Assembly (NCBI GenBank): GCA_020796225.1
Contig: CM036762.1
Coordinates: forward strand, 16,233,786 to 16,297,785
From: Arion vulgaris
Taxonomy: Eukaryota > Mollusca > Gastropoda > Stylommatophora > Arionidae
Length of the DNA stretch: 64,000 nucleotides
Reading direction: 5' to 3'
Shown: positions 39,151 to 49,714 of the stretch, piece by piece
Layout: each line of letters starts with the position of its first letter
Position numbering within the stretch: position 1 is the first letter of the stretch
Notes under the pieces: generated by a model
Databases searched by the model: none
Told to the model about the DNA's origin: nothing
What the model saw: the letters and a program-made list of their open reading frames with translations, nothing else
Position numbers and translations under genes: made by a program

Positions 39151-39630
39151 CCGGTTGTATACTATAACAACTATGCTCAAACTAACCAGCCTCTAACAAA
39201 ACGTATACTATAACAGCTATGCTCAAACTAACCAGCCTCTGACAAAACGTATACTATAACAGCTATGCTCAAACTAACCAGGCTCTAACAAAACGTATAC
39301 TATAACAGCTATGCTCAAACTAACCAGCCTCTAACAAAACGTATACTATAACAGCTATGCTCAAACTAACCAGCCTCTGACAAAACGTATACTATAACAG
39401 CTATGCTCAAACTAACCAGCCTCTGACAAAACGTATACTATAACAGCTATGCTCAAACTAACCAGCCTCTAACAAAACGTATACTATAACAACTATGCTC
39501 ATACTAACCAGCCTCTAACAAAACGTATACTATAACAGCTATGCTCAAACTAACCAGCCGCTAACAAAACGTATACTATAACAACTATGCTCATACTAAC
39601 CAGCCTCTAACAAAACGTATAATGTAAAAA
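39150..39630. repeat. 46-bp minisatellite, ~10.5 units
   Basis: Units contain AACAAAACGTATACTATAAC, AGCTATGCTCAAACTAACC and AGCCTCT. Confidence 0.95.
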
Positions 39631-39856
39631 CTATGCGTCAGTCGTAATGAAGAAATAATCTATTCTCTGATAAGATTAAATGAGGTACCATCTCCACATA
39701 TAACATTGTCTGTACCCGGTCTTATCTGATACATTTTCGTACACAGTTAATTGATCACTTTGAGCACATTTCTCATTCATATCGTTGTTTTTATTTTGTC
39801 CGCAACTTTTCATTGAATTATGCTTTTTAATAGATTATTTCTATATTTTACACTCC

Positions 39857-40077
39857 GCCCGCTTGCCGATGTGTTCGTAGCGCATTGAACGACGGGTGAC
39901 AAGCAATCTGTGAGTACGGTTAAAAATTCCGCGGGCTGGCAGAAAAGCCACAGGTTATCCAGATTTACGGTGTTCGTGGCACCGAACCGAAGGGTTACGA
40001 TGTCCATGGCACCGAACCGAAGAGCTGAAAGCTCAAGTGCTTCTGGATCGGAGCAAAATAAAACACATTTTTTAAAA
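39857..40077 (+). mobile_element. SINE-C copy 8
   Basis: CCCGCTTGCCGATGTGTTCG to GGATCGGAGCAAAATAAAA. 10-bp TSD ATTTTACACT (39,845-39,854; 40,078-40,087). Confidence 0.87.
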
Positions 40078-40249
40078 ATTTTACACTTTAAATGTTCTAT
40101 TCGTCCGTTTCTATTAATTTCTGTTATTATTTATCGTAGCACCTCTAATTTTTATTTAGGATTTATCTACTTCTATCTTGTATCGTATTTATTATATTTC
40201 ATTGTTGTTAACTTAACCTATACACCCCCAGGATAAAGTGGGATCGACT

Positions 40250-40735
40250 AAGTGGTATAACTAAGAGTAGAATAGAAGTGTTTAAGTATTACAACAATAG
40301 GTGAAATAGACGCGATTAAGTAGTGTTCCAAGATGTAGAATAGAAGTGATAAAGAGCTCCAACCAAGAGTAGAGAAGTGATTAAATACTGAGCTCTACTA
40401 TAGACAAGAAGCGACTGTACTACACTCTAATATAGAAAAGAAATGACTACGTATTGCAAAGATCGAAAAGACGCCACCAAGTACTACACTTTAGTATAGA
40501 ATAGAAGCCGACTAAGTACTACACTTCAGTGTAAAACAGAAACCACTAAGTACTACACTTCAGTGTAAAACAGAAACCACTAAGTACTACCCTTCAGTGT
40601 AAAACAGAACCCACTAAGTAATACACTTCAGTGTAAAACAGAAACCACTAAGTACTACCCTTCAGTGTAAAACAGAAACCACTAAGTAATACACTTCATG
40701 CCACTAAGTTCTACCCTCTGTTGTAGAATAAAGCC
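40250..40735. repeat. 34-bp minisatellite with degenerate lead-in
   Basis: 40,525-40,700 has ~6 clean units (ACTTCAGTGTAAAACAGAAA, CCACTAAGTACTAC). Upstream to 40,250, AAGTACTACACT and AGAATAGAAG blocks recur at irregular spacing. Confidence 0.85.
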
Positions 40736-41045
40736 GACTAATATTCACTTATAATTTCTATTTTTTCCCACGTATCACATTTCTTAAGATATCATTACCC
40801 TGTGTTTACCTATTTCCCATATCATAACAAATCTCTGTATTAAATATACACGCATGATACGTGATGTATGCACATTACAGTGGTATCCTCTTCAAGATAT
40901 TATATTATTGGCTAGAGTAGGCTTCAGGGTATATAGTTTATCTGTCTTGTACAAACCTCAAGAGGTAGCGCCAAGCACAGTTTAAATAGAAATTATGTCG
41001 TTTTACAAAGACATTTATGTCCAACATTTTAAGTATGTACACAGT
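40736..41045. other. unassigned AT-rich stretch
   Basis: Nothing recognised. Confidence 0.5.
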
Positions 41046-41049
41046 AGCG

Positions 41050-41725
41050 AAATATTTCTTCTTTTACATCGAACGCGCCATATCGACCACTTGTTAACCG
41101 CTCTTTGCGATTTGTATGTGATCTGTATGTGATCATTAAATAAAGCAGTGGAAAAAACATATATGTGCTTTTGAATTCAAGTGTTACAGAAGAGTACTTC
41201 GTATATCATGGACAGAGAAGAGAACAAATAGATCTATACAGAAAGAACTTAAAATCAAAGAAAACTGGCTGATACTACAAATAAGGAAGAGAAAATTGCG
41301 GTATTTTGGACATATAAAAAGACAAAGATGGCAGAAGAAGACCATCATGGAAGGAGGCTTACCGGCAAAGAGAAGGAGAGGAAGACCACGGAGAAGATGG
41401 ATTCAGGATGTAACTGATGGTTTGAACATGACGGCTGCAGAGGCGGGACATTTGGCCTACGAGAGAAAGACATTCCGAAGGAATGTTGGGTTACAAAGTT
41501 TTGCTCAGGACAAGCTATTTGATGATGTGATCTGAGCTTAAGAGCGATTGTGCGTTGTGCCAGTTATGCGCCTACATGTAGGCCTGCATATCTGTTTTCT
41601 GCGACGCTTTTTATTTACTAGTGTAGCTTCCTACGCCCCTACTCAGTCGCCTCTTACTTGTAGGTCGCAGTGTTACAATTCTTTGCTTCCCTTGTGAGCA
41701 CCAGCAACACATGGGCGGGTAACGC
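41050..41725 (-). mobile_element. SINE-D copy 6, split by RTE-1
   Basis: 3' end at 41,050-41,125 (CGAACGCGCCATATCGACCA) and remainder at 41,525-41,725 (TGAGCTTAAGAGCGATTGTG...). The core is slightly deleted near 41,650. Confidence 0.82.
41126..41524 (+). mobile_element. 5'-truncated RTE-1 LINE, 10-bp TSD
   Basis: Inserted in SINE-D6 between ATGTGATCTG repeats (41,116-41,125; 41,525-41,534). The frame from 41,296 reads RYFGHIKRQRWQKKTIMEGG, RRRGRPRRRWIQDVTDGLNM, TAAEAGHLAYER and FAQDKLFDD. This is the reference copy for the decayed ones at 13.6, 18.0 and 48.5 kb. No catalytic domain. Confidence 0.87.
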
Positions 41726-41779
41726 AATATAAAAATGAAGGGTTACTCTTACTCTATATGTGAAGAATGCTGCTGTCTC

Positions 41780-42320
41780 CGGTGTATCTGTCTGTCTCCA
41801 GTGCATTTGTCTGTCTCTAGTGCATTTGTCTGTCTCTAGTGTATCTGTCTATCTCTAGTACATCTGTCTGTCTCCAGTGCATTTGTCTGTCTTCGGTGCA
41901 TCTGTCTGTCTCCAGTGTATCTGTCTGTCTCCAGTGCATTTGTCTGTCTCTAGTGTATCTGTCTATCTCTAGTACATCTGTCTGTCTCCAGTGCATTTGT
42001 CTGTCTCCGGTGTATCTGTCTATCTCCAGTTCATCTATCTGTTTCCAGTGCATCTGTCTATCTCTAGTGCATCTGTCTGTCTCCAGTACACCTGTCTATC
42101 TCTAGTGCATCTGTCTGTCTCCAGTGCATCGGTCTGTCTCCAGTGCATCTGTCTGTCTCCAGTGCATCTGTCTGTCTCCAGTGCATTTGTCTGTCTCCAG
42201 TGCATCTGTCTGTCTCCAGTGCATCTGTCTATCTCTAGTGCATCTGTCTGTCTCCAGTGCATCGGTCTGTCTCTAGTGCACCTCTCTGTCTCCAGTGCAT
42301 CTCTCTGTCAAAGGTACATC
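41780..42320. repeat. 20-bp minisatellite, ~27 units
   Basis: Unit TCTGTCTGTCTCCAGTGCAT, with CTCTAGTGTAT, TCTATCTC and CGGT variants. Open frames on both strands are artefacts. Confidence 0.95.
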
Positions 42321-42359
42321 TATCCCATGTCGCGGTGTAGTCATGCCATGTAGCAGTCA

Positions 42360-42590
42360 TGCCGCATACTGTGGCCGCTCTGAGTTTTGCGTGAAGGTTT
42401 GCTTCTCCTTGTTATCATCAGTGTTCCTTGCGATTCAGTCAAGCATTAATCCGACGTCAAAGATACTTGTAATTTATATTCCCAAGTAAAGGATCAGGGT
42501 GTCCTATAGTACAACCCCGTACCATGTGCTCACCGAGATTTGTTGACCCAAGTAGGCTTTGAGTGGGTTTCTTGGCAGTATAAGAAGGTG
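42360..42590 (+). repeat. dispersed repeat K/L
   Basis: GTTTTGCGTGAAGGTTTGCT and TCAAAGATACTTGTAATTTA match K at 56.8 kb. CCCGTACCATGTGCTCACCG and TTTCTTGGCAGTATAAGA match L at 42.84-43.07 kb. K and L adjoin here and at 56.9 kb, so they are probably one element. Confidence 0.65.
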
Positions 42591-42740
42591 GCGTCTGTGG
42601 CCTAGGGGACTCGGTCTATTAACCCCGACGTTCTGAGTTCGAATCACGCTGCGGACAGTTTGCTTGCAAATTGTTTCCGTTGATTTTAACAAAGGACGAT
42701 GGCGCCACCCGTTCAGGAAGCAATGGCAAACTACTGAACG
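42590..42740 (+). mobile_element. SINE-G copy 2
   Basis: GGTGGCGTCTGTGGCCTAGG, GAGTTCGAATCACGCTGCGG, AAAGGACGATGGCGCCACCC; a small deletion in the A-box region relative to copy 1. Confidence 0.75.
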
Positions 42741-42837
42741 TATAAGTAGTGCCTAGAAAATCAACGACTTGTTTACTGTGGTTGATGGCTACGTCCTTTG
42801 GGATATGCCACGATTTTCATTTTCATAAGAAGGTAGA

Positions 42838-43071
42838 TTGTCTCAGGGTGTTCTGTGTTCCAACCCCATACCGTGTGCTTACTGAGAATTGTTGGCCCAA
42901 GTAAGCTTTGAATGGTTTTCTTGGCAGTATAAGAGGGTATTTTGCCATTGCTTGTCTCAGGGTGTCCTGTGTTCCAACCCCATACCGTGTGCTTACTGAG
43001 AATTGTTGGTCCAAGTAAGCTTTGAATGGTTTTCTTGGCAGTATAAGAGGGTAGTTTGCCATTGCTTGTCT
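42838..43071. repeat. 117-bp tandem duplication of repeat L
   Basis: Two nearly identical units: CCAACCCCATACCGTGTGCT, TACTGAGAATTGTTGG, TTTCTTGGCAGTATAAGAGG and TTGCCATTGCTTGTC. Confidence 0.9.
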
Positions 43072-43116
43072 TCTGGGCAGTGACTATGCTAGTCGGAGAT
43101 TGCAGCCATTGTCTTA

Positions 43117-43367
43117 TTCTTCTTCTTCTTCGAACGCTCCATATCGACCACTCTGTGTGATTTGTATGTGATCTGAACATAAGAGCGATTGCGCTTTGTG
43201 CCAGTTATGCGCCTACAAGTAGGCTAGCACATCCAATTTCTGTGATGCTTTTTATTTACTAGGGTAGCTTCCTAGGTCCTACATCAGTCGACGCTTTCGA
43301 CATGCATTGTAGGTTGCAGTGGTACTATTCTTTACTTCCCTTGCGGGCCCCGGCTCCACACAGGCAT
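43117..43367 (-). mobile_element. SINE-D copy 7
   Basis: (TTC)n, CGAACGCTCCATATCGACCA at left; GGGCCCCGGCTCCACACAGG at right. Short TSD CATTGTCT (43,107-43,114; 43,368-43,375). Confidence 0.86.
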
Positions 43368-43384
43368 CATTGTCTCAACAATTG

Positions 43385-43780
43385 AGAGCATCTAACTTTG
43401 GAGGGAATGGTGATTAGAAGAAGAAGAAGAGGAAGATCTAGAATACGATGGGCGCAAGATGGCATTGTCGATCTCTTTTTCTTCTTCAGTGATCTCTGGT
43501 CTTACGCTTAACTTAATGTGGACCACAAACTGGGTAGTCAGCTTCAGGTCTGTCAGGTTTCCTTAAAGCTTAGTTTTTAGATCGACTGGATGTGGCTACA
43601 TGTTGCTTCTCAGCTCCCCCAGGAGAGAACAGTCTTGCAGGACATGCACATTGACGATCTGAGAATGACTACTGCTGACACTGGTCAACTTGCACATAAC
43701 AGAGAGTTTTTCAGGACTGTGTCATGGGAGCCATGTTCCAGAAGGGTCAAGCTACTTCTTGATGAGGCTTTGAATGCCTG
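43385..43780 (+). pseudogene. LINE tail (third type), split by an I-like LINE scrap
   Basis: The left part ends GRSRIRWAQDGIVD; the right part resumes HIDDLRMTTADTGQLAHNRE, then SWEPCSRRVKLLLDEALNA. The join is in register, so the two flanks were one ORF tail. Family not identified beyond 'GRxRxRWxxD' RTE-like. Confidence 0.55.
43475..43648 (-). mobile_element. 174-bp 5'-truncated I-like LINE 3' end
   Basis: The reverse matches 31,000-31,160 (CAAGACTGT..., TGTGGTCCACA, AGATCACTGAAGAAAAAG). TSD CATTGTCGATCT / CATTGACGATCT (43,463-43,474; 43,649-43,660), 11 of 12. Cuts a different LINE tail. Confidence 0.85.
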
Positions 43781-44014
43781 AATGTTCACAGCATGTGGTC
43801 ACAAGTGCAGCGTGTTATTAACTTCGATATCCGGGACCCCGTAATCCCCATTTGAAATGAAATCGCTACATGATATATAACCTGTACATACACTAGAATC
43901 GGATGGTTTCGAATACTTCCTATACTATAGCATAAAGCTAGATGTTACAACAAACACGTAGAAATAATTTTCACAGCTGGAGATTTAAAAATGTAAAAAA
44001 ACATGAAAGAGTTG

Positions 44015-44360
44015 AAGTAATTGAGTGGTAGTTTGCTGAATATTCGCGCTTATGAACTGTGGTTCAAATCCTGGTGCAGTCGATTTTTGCTGAATCACTA
44101 CCGGAGCTACCGTGTAAATATTTTAACGTTGAGGTTTCCAGCTAAAATCCTTCAAGATTAATGGGACCAATGACAAATATATTTATCATTTTTCGAGATC
44201 TCTATGGCAAATTTTGAATCGAATCTGTACAGCGCCGTTCTGTTCACGAGTGTATTTTTTCCAGTGCCTCCTATGTTTTTTGCTGCGGCTACGGAATTCG
44301 TGCAATACTCTCGGTATGTAGCGGTTCTTTCTGTGGAGAGGGACCGATCCATATTGAGTA
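44015..44360 (+). mobile_element. SINE-S copy 2, degenerate
   Basis: Head TAATTGAGTGGTAG and GTGGTTCAAATCCTGG (A/B-box-like). Body GTTCACGAGTG, TTTTTTCCAGTG, GGCTACGGAATTCGTGC, AATACTCTCGGTATG and TGTGGAGAGGGACCGATCCA as in 49,345-49,582. Open frames through it are chance. Confidence 0.65.
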
Positions 44361-44435
44361 AAACAGAGTACAATAAAGTCAGCACTTTAGTTTTAAATCT
44401 TTCAGTTTTTGTGTCTATGAAAACTGTGTAATGTG

Positions 44436-44715
44436 GACGCAATATTACAAACATCCGATGAATGGGAAATCACACAGGAAAACATAGACAAAGAAGGAAG
44501 AGTCACAGCAGTAGAACAAGTTAAAGAAAGGGACATGCTAGTCAACATAAACACCCCAACCACACAAAGTGTCATGTTACAAGTTACGAAAACCTATCTG
44601 GTACTTTAAGACAGGGATATAAGAGACACAATATTATAATGTGCGGGGATTTTAAGCACGTTCTTGGTGATCTCGATATGTCACTTAGTAGACTAAATCT
44701 AAAAAAGTAAATAAT
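44436..44715 (+). pseudogene. LINE endonuclease fragment
   Basis: Plus-strand frames read EWEITQENIDKEGRVTAVEQ, KERDMLVNINTPTTQSVMLQ, and later MCGDFKHVLGDLDMSLSRLN, matching the GDFN...D block of AP-like endonuclease domains that nick the target DNA. In this copy Asn of GDFN is Lys. Frameshifts separate the blocks. Confidence 0.55.
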
Positions 44716-44734
44716 AAAGCAGAGCGTGTTAGAA

Positions 44735-45245
44735 GAACACGCTCCCGTGTGGTGTTGGGGCCTGCAAGGGAAGCAAAGAATAGTACCACTGCAACCTACA
44801 GGAATGTCGTAAAGGCCACTTCTTCTTCTTCTTTGCGTTCGTTCTTTACGACCAATTTTAATCACTCTTTGTGATATGTTTGATCTTTGCCAAGAACGTG
44901 TATACGTTGCACATTGGTTTGGTAGGCCCCTGAACGCATAGACTTCTACACGTTTAGGACATGTGCATCCAATTTCAGCCAAACCTCCTTAGTCGCCTCT
45001 TACGACATGCGTGGCAGGTAACAGTGGTTCTATTCTTTACACCCCAAATGTGGGCCCCGGTAACCACTCGGGCGATAACCACAGAGGCCACTGATGTAGG
45101 ACCTAGGAAGCTACCTAGGAAATAAAAACATTGCAGAAATCGAACCTGCTGGCCTACTTGTAGGCGTACAACTGGCACAATGTACAATCTCTCTTAGACT
45201 CACAGAGAGTGGTTGATAAGTGGTTGATATGGAGCGTTCGAAGAA
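44735..45245 (+). mobile_element. SINE-D copy 8, split by SINE-A11
   Basis: Left CCGTGTGGTGTTGGGGCCTG...GTCGTAAAGGCCACT (to 44,820). Right from 45,085, GAGGCCACTGATGTAGGACC to GAGCGTTCGAAGAAG. Confidence 0.88.
44821..45084 (-). mobile_element. SINE-A copy 11, nested in SINE-D8
   Basis: Full-length reverse copy. 8-bp TSD AGGCCACT (44,813-44,820; 45,085-45,092) placed within the core that A and D share. Confidence 0.9.
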
Positions 45246-45393
45246 GAAAAAGAACATGCTCTTATAGATACATAAAGGCATTATATAACCAGATGGAAGA
45301 GAAGCAGCGTATCAAGGACGAATCACGCACTAATGGTAAGTCAACTAGATTAGACAAGGTTTATGTACATGAGTGGGTTTTGTGTTTATTCTG

Positions 45394-45450
45394 TCTATGC
45401 CCTTGACAAAGATCCATGATTCGAAACGTGTGATTGTTGTTAGTTTTATA
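45394..45450 (+). mobile_element. possible Penelope-like terminal scrap
   Basis: CTTGACAAAGATCCATGATT then CGAAACGTGTG resembles the GAnGAAGGCC..GGCCGAAACGT signature of Penelope-like terminal repeats. Very short; no coding. Confidence 0.3.
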
Positions 45451-45457
45451 TTGAATT

Positions 45458-45658
45458 TGCCCGCGTGCCCAGCGTGTTCGTAGCGCGTTGGACTACGGAT
45501 GACTAGTCCTCTGTAAGTGCGGGTTCAACTCCGCGGACTGGCAGAAAAGCTACAGGTTTCCCAGATTTACGGTGTTCGTGGCACCGAGCCGAAGGTTACG
45601 ATGTCCATGACACCGAGCCGAAGAGCTTTCAGCTCAAGTACTTCTGGATCGGAAAAAA
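45458..45658 (+). mobile_element. SINE-C copy 9
   Basis: CCCGCGTGCCCAGCGTGTTC to GGATCGG(A)n; abuts the first unit of the 63-bp array. Weak TSD TATTGAATTT / TATTAAATGG. Confidence 0.85.
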
Positions 45659-47455
45659 AAGTATTAAATGGTACCATCAGGAACAAGACAAGAAAATGTA
45701 CGGCTCACAAAGTGGTTGTCACAGTATTAAATGGTACCATCATGAACAAGACAAGAAAATGTACGGCTCACAAAGTGGTTGTCACAGAATTAAATGGTAC
45801 CATCAGGAACAAGACAAGAAAATGTACGGCTCACAAAGTGGTTGTCACAGAATTAAATGGTACCATCAGGAACAAGACAAGAAAATGTACGGCTCACAAA
45901 GTGGTTGTCCCAGTATTAAATGGTACCATCAGGAACATGACAAGAAAATGTACGGCTCACAAAGTGGTTGTCACAGTATTAAATGGTACCATCAGGAACA
46001 AGACAAGAAAATGTACGGCTCACAAAGTGGTTGTCACAGTATTAAATGGTACCATCAGGAACAAGACAAGAAAATGTACGGCTCACAAAGTGGTTGTCAC
46101 AGAATTAAATGGTACCATCAGGAACAAGACAAGAAAATGTACGGCTCACAAAGTGGTTGTCACAGAATTAAATGGTACCATCAGGAACAAGACAAGAAAA
46201 TGTACGGCTCACAAAGTGGTTGTCACAGAATTAAATGGTACCATCAGGAACAAGACAAGAAAATGTACGGCTCACAAAGTGGTTGTCACAGAATTAAATG
46301 GTACCATCAGGAACAAGACAAGAAAATGTACGGCTCACAAAGTGGTTGTCACAGAATTAAATGGTACCATCAGGAACAAGACAAGAAAATGTACGGCTCA
46401 CAAAGTGGTTGTCCCAGTATTAAATGGTACCATCAGGAACATGACAAGAAAATGTACGGCTCACAAAGTGGTTGTCACAGTATTAAATGGTACCATCAGG
46501 AACAAGACAAGAAAATGTACGGCTCACAAAGTGGTTGTCCCAGTATTAAATGGTACCATCAGGAACATGACAAGAAAATGTACGGCTCACAAAGTGGTTG
46601 TCACAGTATTAAATGGTACCATCAGGAACAAGACAAGAAAATGTACGGCTCACAAAGTGGTTGTCACAGTATTAAATGGTACCATCAGGAACAAGACAAG
46701 AAAATGTACGGCTCACAAAGTGGTTGTCACAGAATTAAATGGTACCATCAGGAACAAGACAAGAAAATGTACGGCTCACAAAGTGGTTGTCACAGAATTA
46801 AATGGTACCATCAGGAACAAGACAAGAAAATGTACGGCTCACAAAGTGGTTGTCACAGAATTAAATGGTACCATCAGGAACAAGACAAGAAAATGTACGG
46901 CTCACAAAGTGGTTGTCACAGAATTAAATGGTACCATCAGGAACAAGACAAGAAAATGTACGGCTCACAAAGTGGTTGTCACAGAATTAAATGGTACCAT
47001 CAGGAACAAGACAAGAAAATGTACGGCTCACAAAGTGGTTGTCACAGAATTAAATGGTACCATCAGGAACGAAAATGTACGGCTCACAAAGTGGTTGTCA
47101 CAGAATTAAATGGTACCATCAGGAACTAGACAAGAAAATGTACGGCTCACAAAGTGGTTGTCACAGAATTAAATGGTACCATCAGGAACAAGACAAGAAA
47201 ATGTACGGCTCACAAAGTGGTTGTCACAGAATTAAATGGTACCATCAGGAACAAGACAAGAAAATGTACGGCTCACAAAGTGGTTGTCACAGTATTAAAT
47301 GGTACCATCAGGAACAAGACAAGAAAATGTACGGCTCACAAAGTGGTTGTCACAGAATTAAATGGTACCATCAGGAACAAGACAAGAAAATGTACGGCTC
47401 ACAAAGTGGTTGTCACAGAATTAAATGGTCCCATCAGGAACAAGACAAGAAAAAG
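45659..47455. repeat. 63-bp minisatellite, ~28 units, with higher-order structure
   Basis: Units contain ATTAAATGGTACCATCAGGA, ACAAGACAAGAAAATGTACG and GCTCACAAAGTGGTTGTCAC. Variant sites (AGTATT or AGAATT; CAC or CCC; AACAAG or AACATG) recur in ordered blocks about ten units apart. Each full unit has one GGTACC. No stop in two frames because 63 is divisible by three; the 530- and 477-codon frames are artefacts. One unit near 47,070 has lost ~9 bp. Confidence 0.96.
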
Positions 47456-47589
47456 AACACATCATTCGTTTATAACAAAACGTTAGCTTTGTTAAAACAA
47501 TGACAACGCTGCTAACACATTATGCAAGCCATGCACCCAAAGAAAATCTATCACAATACTGGGTCTTGCTAAAACACATAATTATAAAA

Positions 47590-48095
47590 GTAACACACAC
47601 ATATACTTACAACTGAGATACAACATAGAGGTAATGTAACACATATACTAACAACTGAGATACAACAACATAGTGGTAATGTAACACACACATACTAACA
47701 ACTGAGATACAACATAGAGGTAATGTAACACACATACTTACAACTGAGATACAACATAGTGGTAATGTAACACACACATACTAACAACTGAGATACAACA
47801 TAGAGGTAATGTAACACACACATACTAACAACTGAGATACAACATAGAGGTAATGTAACACACACACTTACACCTGAGATATAATAGCCGTCCATCGCAA
47901 GCGATGATGACAACAATCTCAGACGTGTACTGTTGCACCTCTCTGGTGTGTGCGGAGGTGACTGTAGAGTCCAATCCTAGAACAGAATCCCCGACCACAG
48001 GTGGGGCATACATGATCAAATGTAACACACATACTAACAATTGAAACACAACATAGAGGTAATGTAACACATATACTAACAACTGAGATAAAACA
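47590..48095. repeat. 44-bp minisatellite, ~8 units in two blocks
   Basis: Units contain TACTAACAACTGAGATACAA, CATAGAGGTAATGTAACAC. Blocks 47,590-47,880 and 48,020-48,095 flank a LINE fragment with a zinc-finger motif. Confidence 0.92.
47890..48020 (-). pseudogene. C2H2 zinc-finger tail of a LINE ORF
   Basis: The minus strand reads HVCPTCGRGFCSRIGLYSHL, RTHQRG. CxxCGRxFxxRIGLxSHxRTH is a C2H2 finger found at the C-terminus of some RTE-like LINE ORFs. Both zinc pairs (C,C / H,H) are intact. The rest of the ORF is not recognisable; the surrounding frame is array sequence. Confidence 0.65.
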
Positions 48096-48284
48096 AGAAA
48101 TGAGACAACAAAGGCGTACATTAGAATAAGATTTTCGTTTGACTCGCAACATGTAAGAGGACAGGTATACCACAGTATTACAAAAGCAAGCAAAAGTTAA
48201 TAATTAAATGTGTAAAATGTGTAATGATATCGTATACATGTCCTGGTCCACACCGCCCATTTATACAGTATTACTTCAGAATCA

Positions 48285-48478
48285 TAAAGCAAGAACTGAA
48301 GTGGGAGGTAAAGGGTTGAAGTAAGAGGGCGCCCTAGGGAAACCATGAAACAAACTTTACTGAGAGAGTCGAAAAATATGGGACTCAATTTCATAAAAGC
48401 GTTTAAGCATGTTGCCCACTACAGAGCGGTATGGATAAATTACTTGCAGGTTCTATGTAACGTATAACGGTACGAGAT
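48285..48478 (+). pseudogene. LINE-H 3' end, copy 3
   Basis: KQELKWEVKGLK, then ESKNMGLNFIKAFKHVAHYR-type frames and RAVWINYLQVLCN. The nucleotides GAGCGGTATGGATAAATTAC and TAACGTATAACGGTACGAGA match LINE-H. Now runs into a (TA)n at 48,479-48,500. Confidence 0.65.
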
Positions 48479-48517
48479 AAATATATATATATATATATAT
48501 TATTTAATACAAATCCA

Positions 48518-48748
48518 GATAGAACTTAAAATCAAAGAAAACTGGGCTGGAGAAGACCATCATGGAAGAAGGCATAGCAGCAAAGAGGAGAAGAGGAAGA
48601 CCACGGAGAAGATTGATTCAAGATGCAACTGGTGGTTTGAACATGACGGCTGCAGAGACGGGACATCTGGCCTACGAGAGACAGAAATTCTGAAGGACTG
48701 TTGGGGTGGCAAAATTCTGCTCAGGACAAGCTATTTGATGATGATAAT
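48518..48748 (+). pseudogene. RTE-1 3' end
   Basis: GAAGACCATCATGGAAGAAG, AGGAAGACCACGGAGAAGAT, GAACATGACGGCTGCAGAG and CAAGCTATTTGATGATGAT match 41,330-41,524. The frame is broken after YERQKF. Confidence 0.8.
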
Positions 48749-48764
48749 TCAATTCAATAATTCA

Positions 48765-48895
48765 TTCGATTTTCAATTCAATAAACGCACCAAAAAAATA
48801 TAGAGCTATATTATCCATAGATCAAGAAAAAGCATTAGATAGAGTATCTCATGATTTTCTGCACAAAATAATAAATGTAAACCTAAAGAAAGGGT
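48765..48895 (+). pseudogene. LINE reverse transcriptase palm scrap
   Basis: The frame reads RAILSIDQEKALDRVSHDFL, HKIINVNLK, matching the xxDQEKAFDRVxHxFL palm block (first catalytic Asp) of CR1/Jockey-like RTs. Not an RTE-type motif, so a further LINE clade is present. Confidence 0.65.
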
Positions 48896-48904
48896 CTACA
48901 TGTT

Positions 48905-49135
48905 AAGGATTGATTTTATTGCACCAGTTTTTTCCCATATGGCTCCTGTCAGGAGCAATAGTACGCCATGTGCCTAGAATGTTGCACAAAACACGAATTC
49001 CGTAGCTCCAGCAGCAATCCTAGAAATCTCAAATTGCACATGTGACTCGATCTAGATTCGAACTGACAACCTTCAGAACGACAGGCAAATGTCTTAAACC
49101 ACTTTGCTATAGAAACCCTCGAATACATGTAAGCA
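48905..49135 (-). mobile_element. SINE-S copy 3
   Basis: The reverse has head GAAACCCTTTGC-like end, CTAGATTCGAACTGACAACC (B-box complement), GAATTCCGTAGCTCCAGCAG and GGATTGATTTTATTGCACC. Confidence 0.75.
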
Positions 49136-49344
49136 ATATCGGTGTTACTAATGTATTTGTACGTAAACAGTAGAACAAGACCTGAAGGAAATGAATCATG
49201 GCTGAAACACAATACACAGGACTGCCAAAAATAATAAATAATGGTGTGCGTTTGTTGTTTCCATCAACACAAGGGGCTTTACATGCTAGAGAGAGAGAGA
49301 GGGGGTGTTTTACAATGTATTAGCTAATGTTTAAAGGGTTTTAA

Positions 49345-49582
49345 CAACCGAAGGATTGACTTCATTGCACCGGGTTTATCCTATATGGCTCGGTCCCTCT
49401 CCACAGAAATGGCACGCCACCTGCCGAGAGTATTGCACAAAGCACGAACTCCGTAGCCCAGCACCGTAGCCTAGGGTCTCTGGAAAAAACTGCACTCGTG
49501 AACAGAAGGTCGCGGTCCGGATTCGAACCCACGACCTTTGACTCGCAAGACAAAGGGCTTAACCACTCAGCCACAGAGACCC
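49345..49582 (-). mobile_element. SINE-S copy 4 (best copy)
   Basis: The reverse starts GGGTCTCTGTGGCTGAGTGG (A-box), has GGGTTCGAATCCGGAC (B-box), GTTCACGAGTGCAG, GGCTACGGTGCTGGGCTACG, TTGTGCAATACTCTCGGC, and ends GTGCAATGAAGTCAATCC. The head is tRNA-like, but there is no acceptor pairing or discriminator end. Confidence 0.82.
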
Positions 49583-49714
49583 TTTTAGCTAATATAATGT
49601 ATGTTACTGTGTTACTTTAATTATTCATGTTTATTCAAATAAATTTCATGGAAGACGGATAGTTGAAGTGCTATGCTCCTCTAAAGTACATTCAGAAATT
49701 AATTATAAAGTTTT

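Noticed and set aside
44204..44431. 75-codon frame with a hydrophobic look, and the opposing minus-strand frame
   Set aside because: Both lie in a degenerate SINE-S.
45517..47503. Long open frames (530, 477, 149 and 110 codons) of repeated 21-residue peptides
   Set aside because: They are a 63-bp DNA array with a period divisible by three. Several frames are equally open, there is no codon bias, and the first frame starts inside a SINE-C.
49345..49582. tRNA gene, because of clear A- and B-boxes
   Set aside because: The head is followed by a SINE body and has no closed acceptor stem; the same holds for the heads of SINE-B, C, G and P and for 12,003-12,075.
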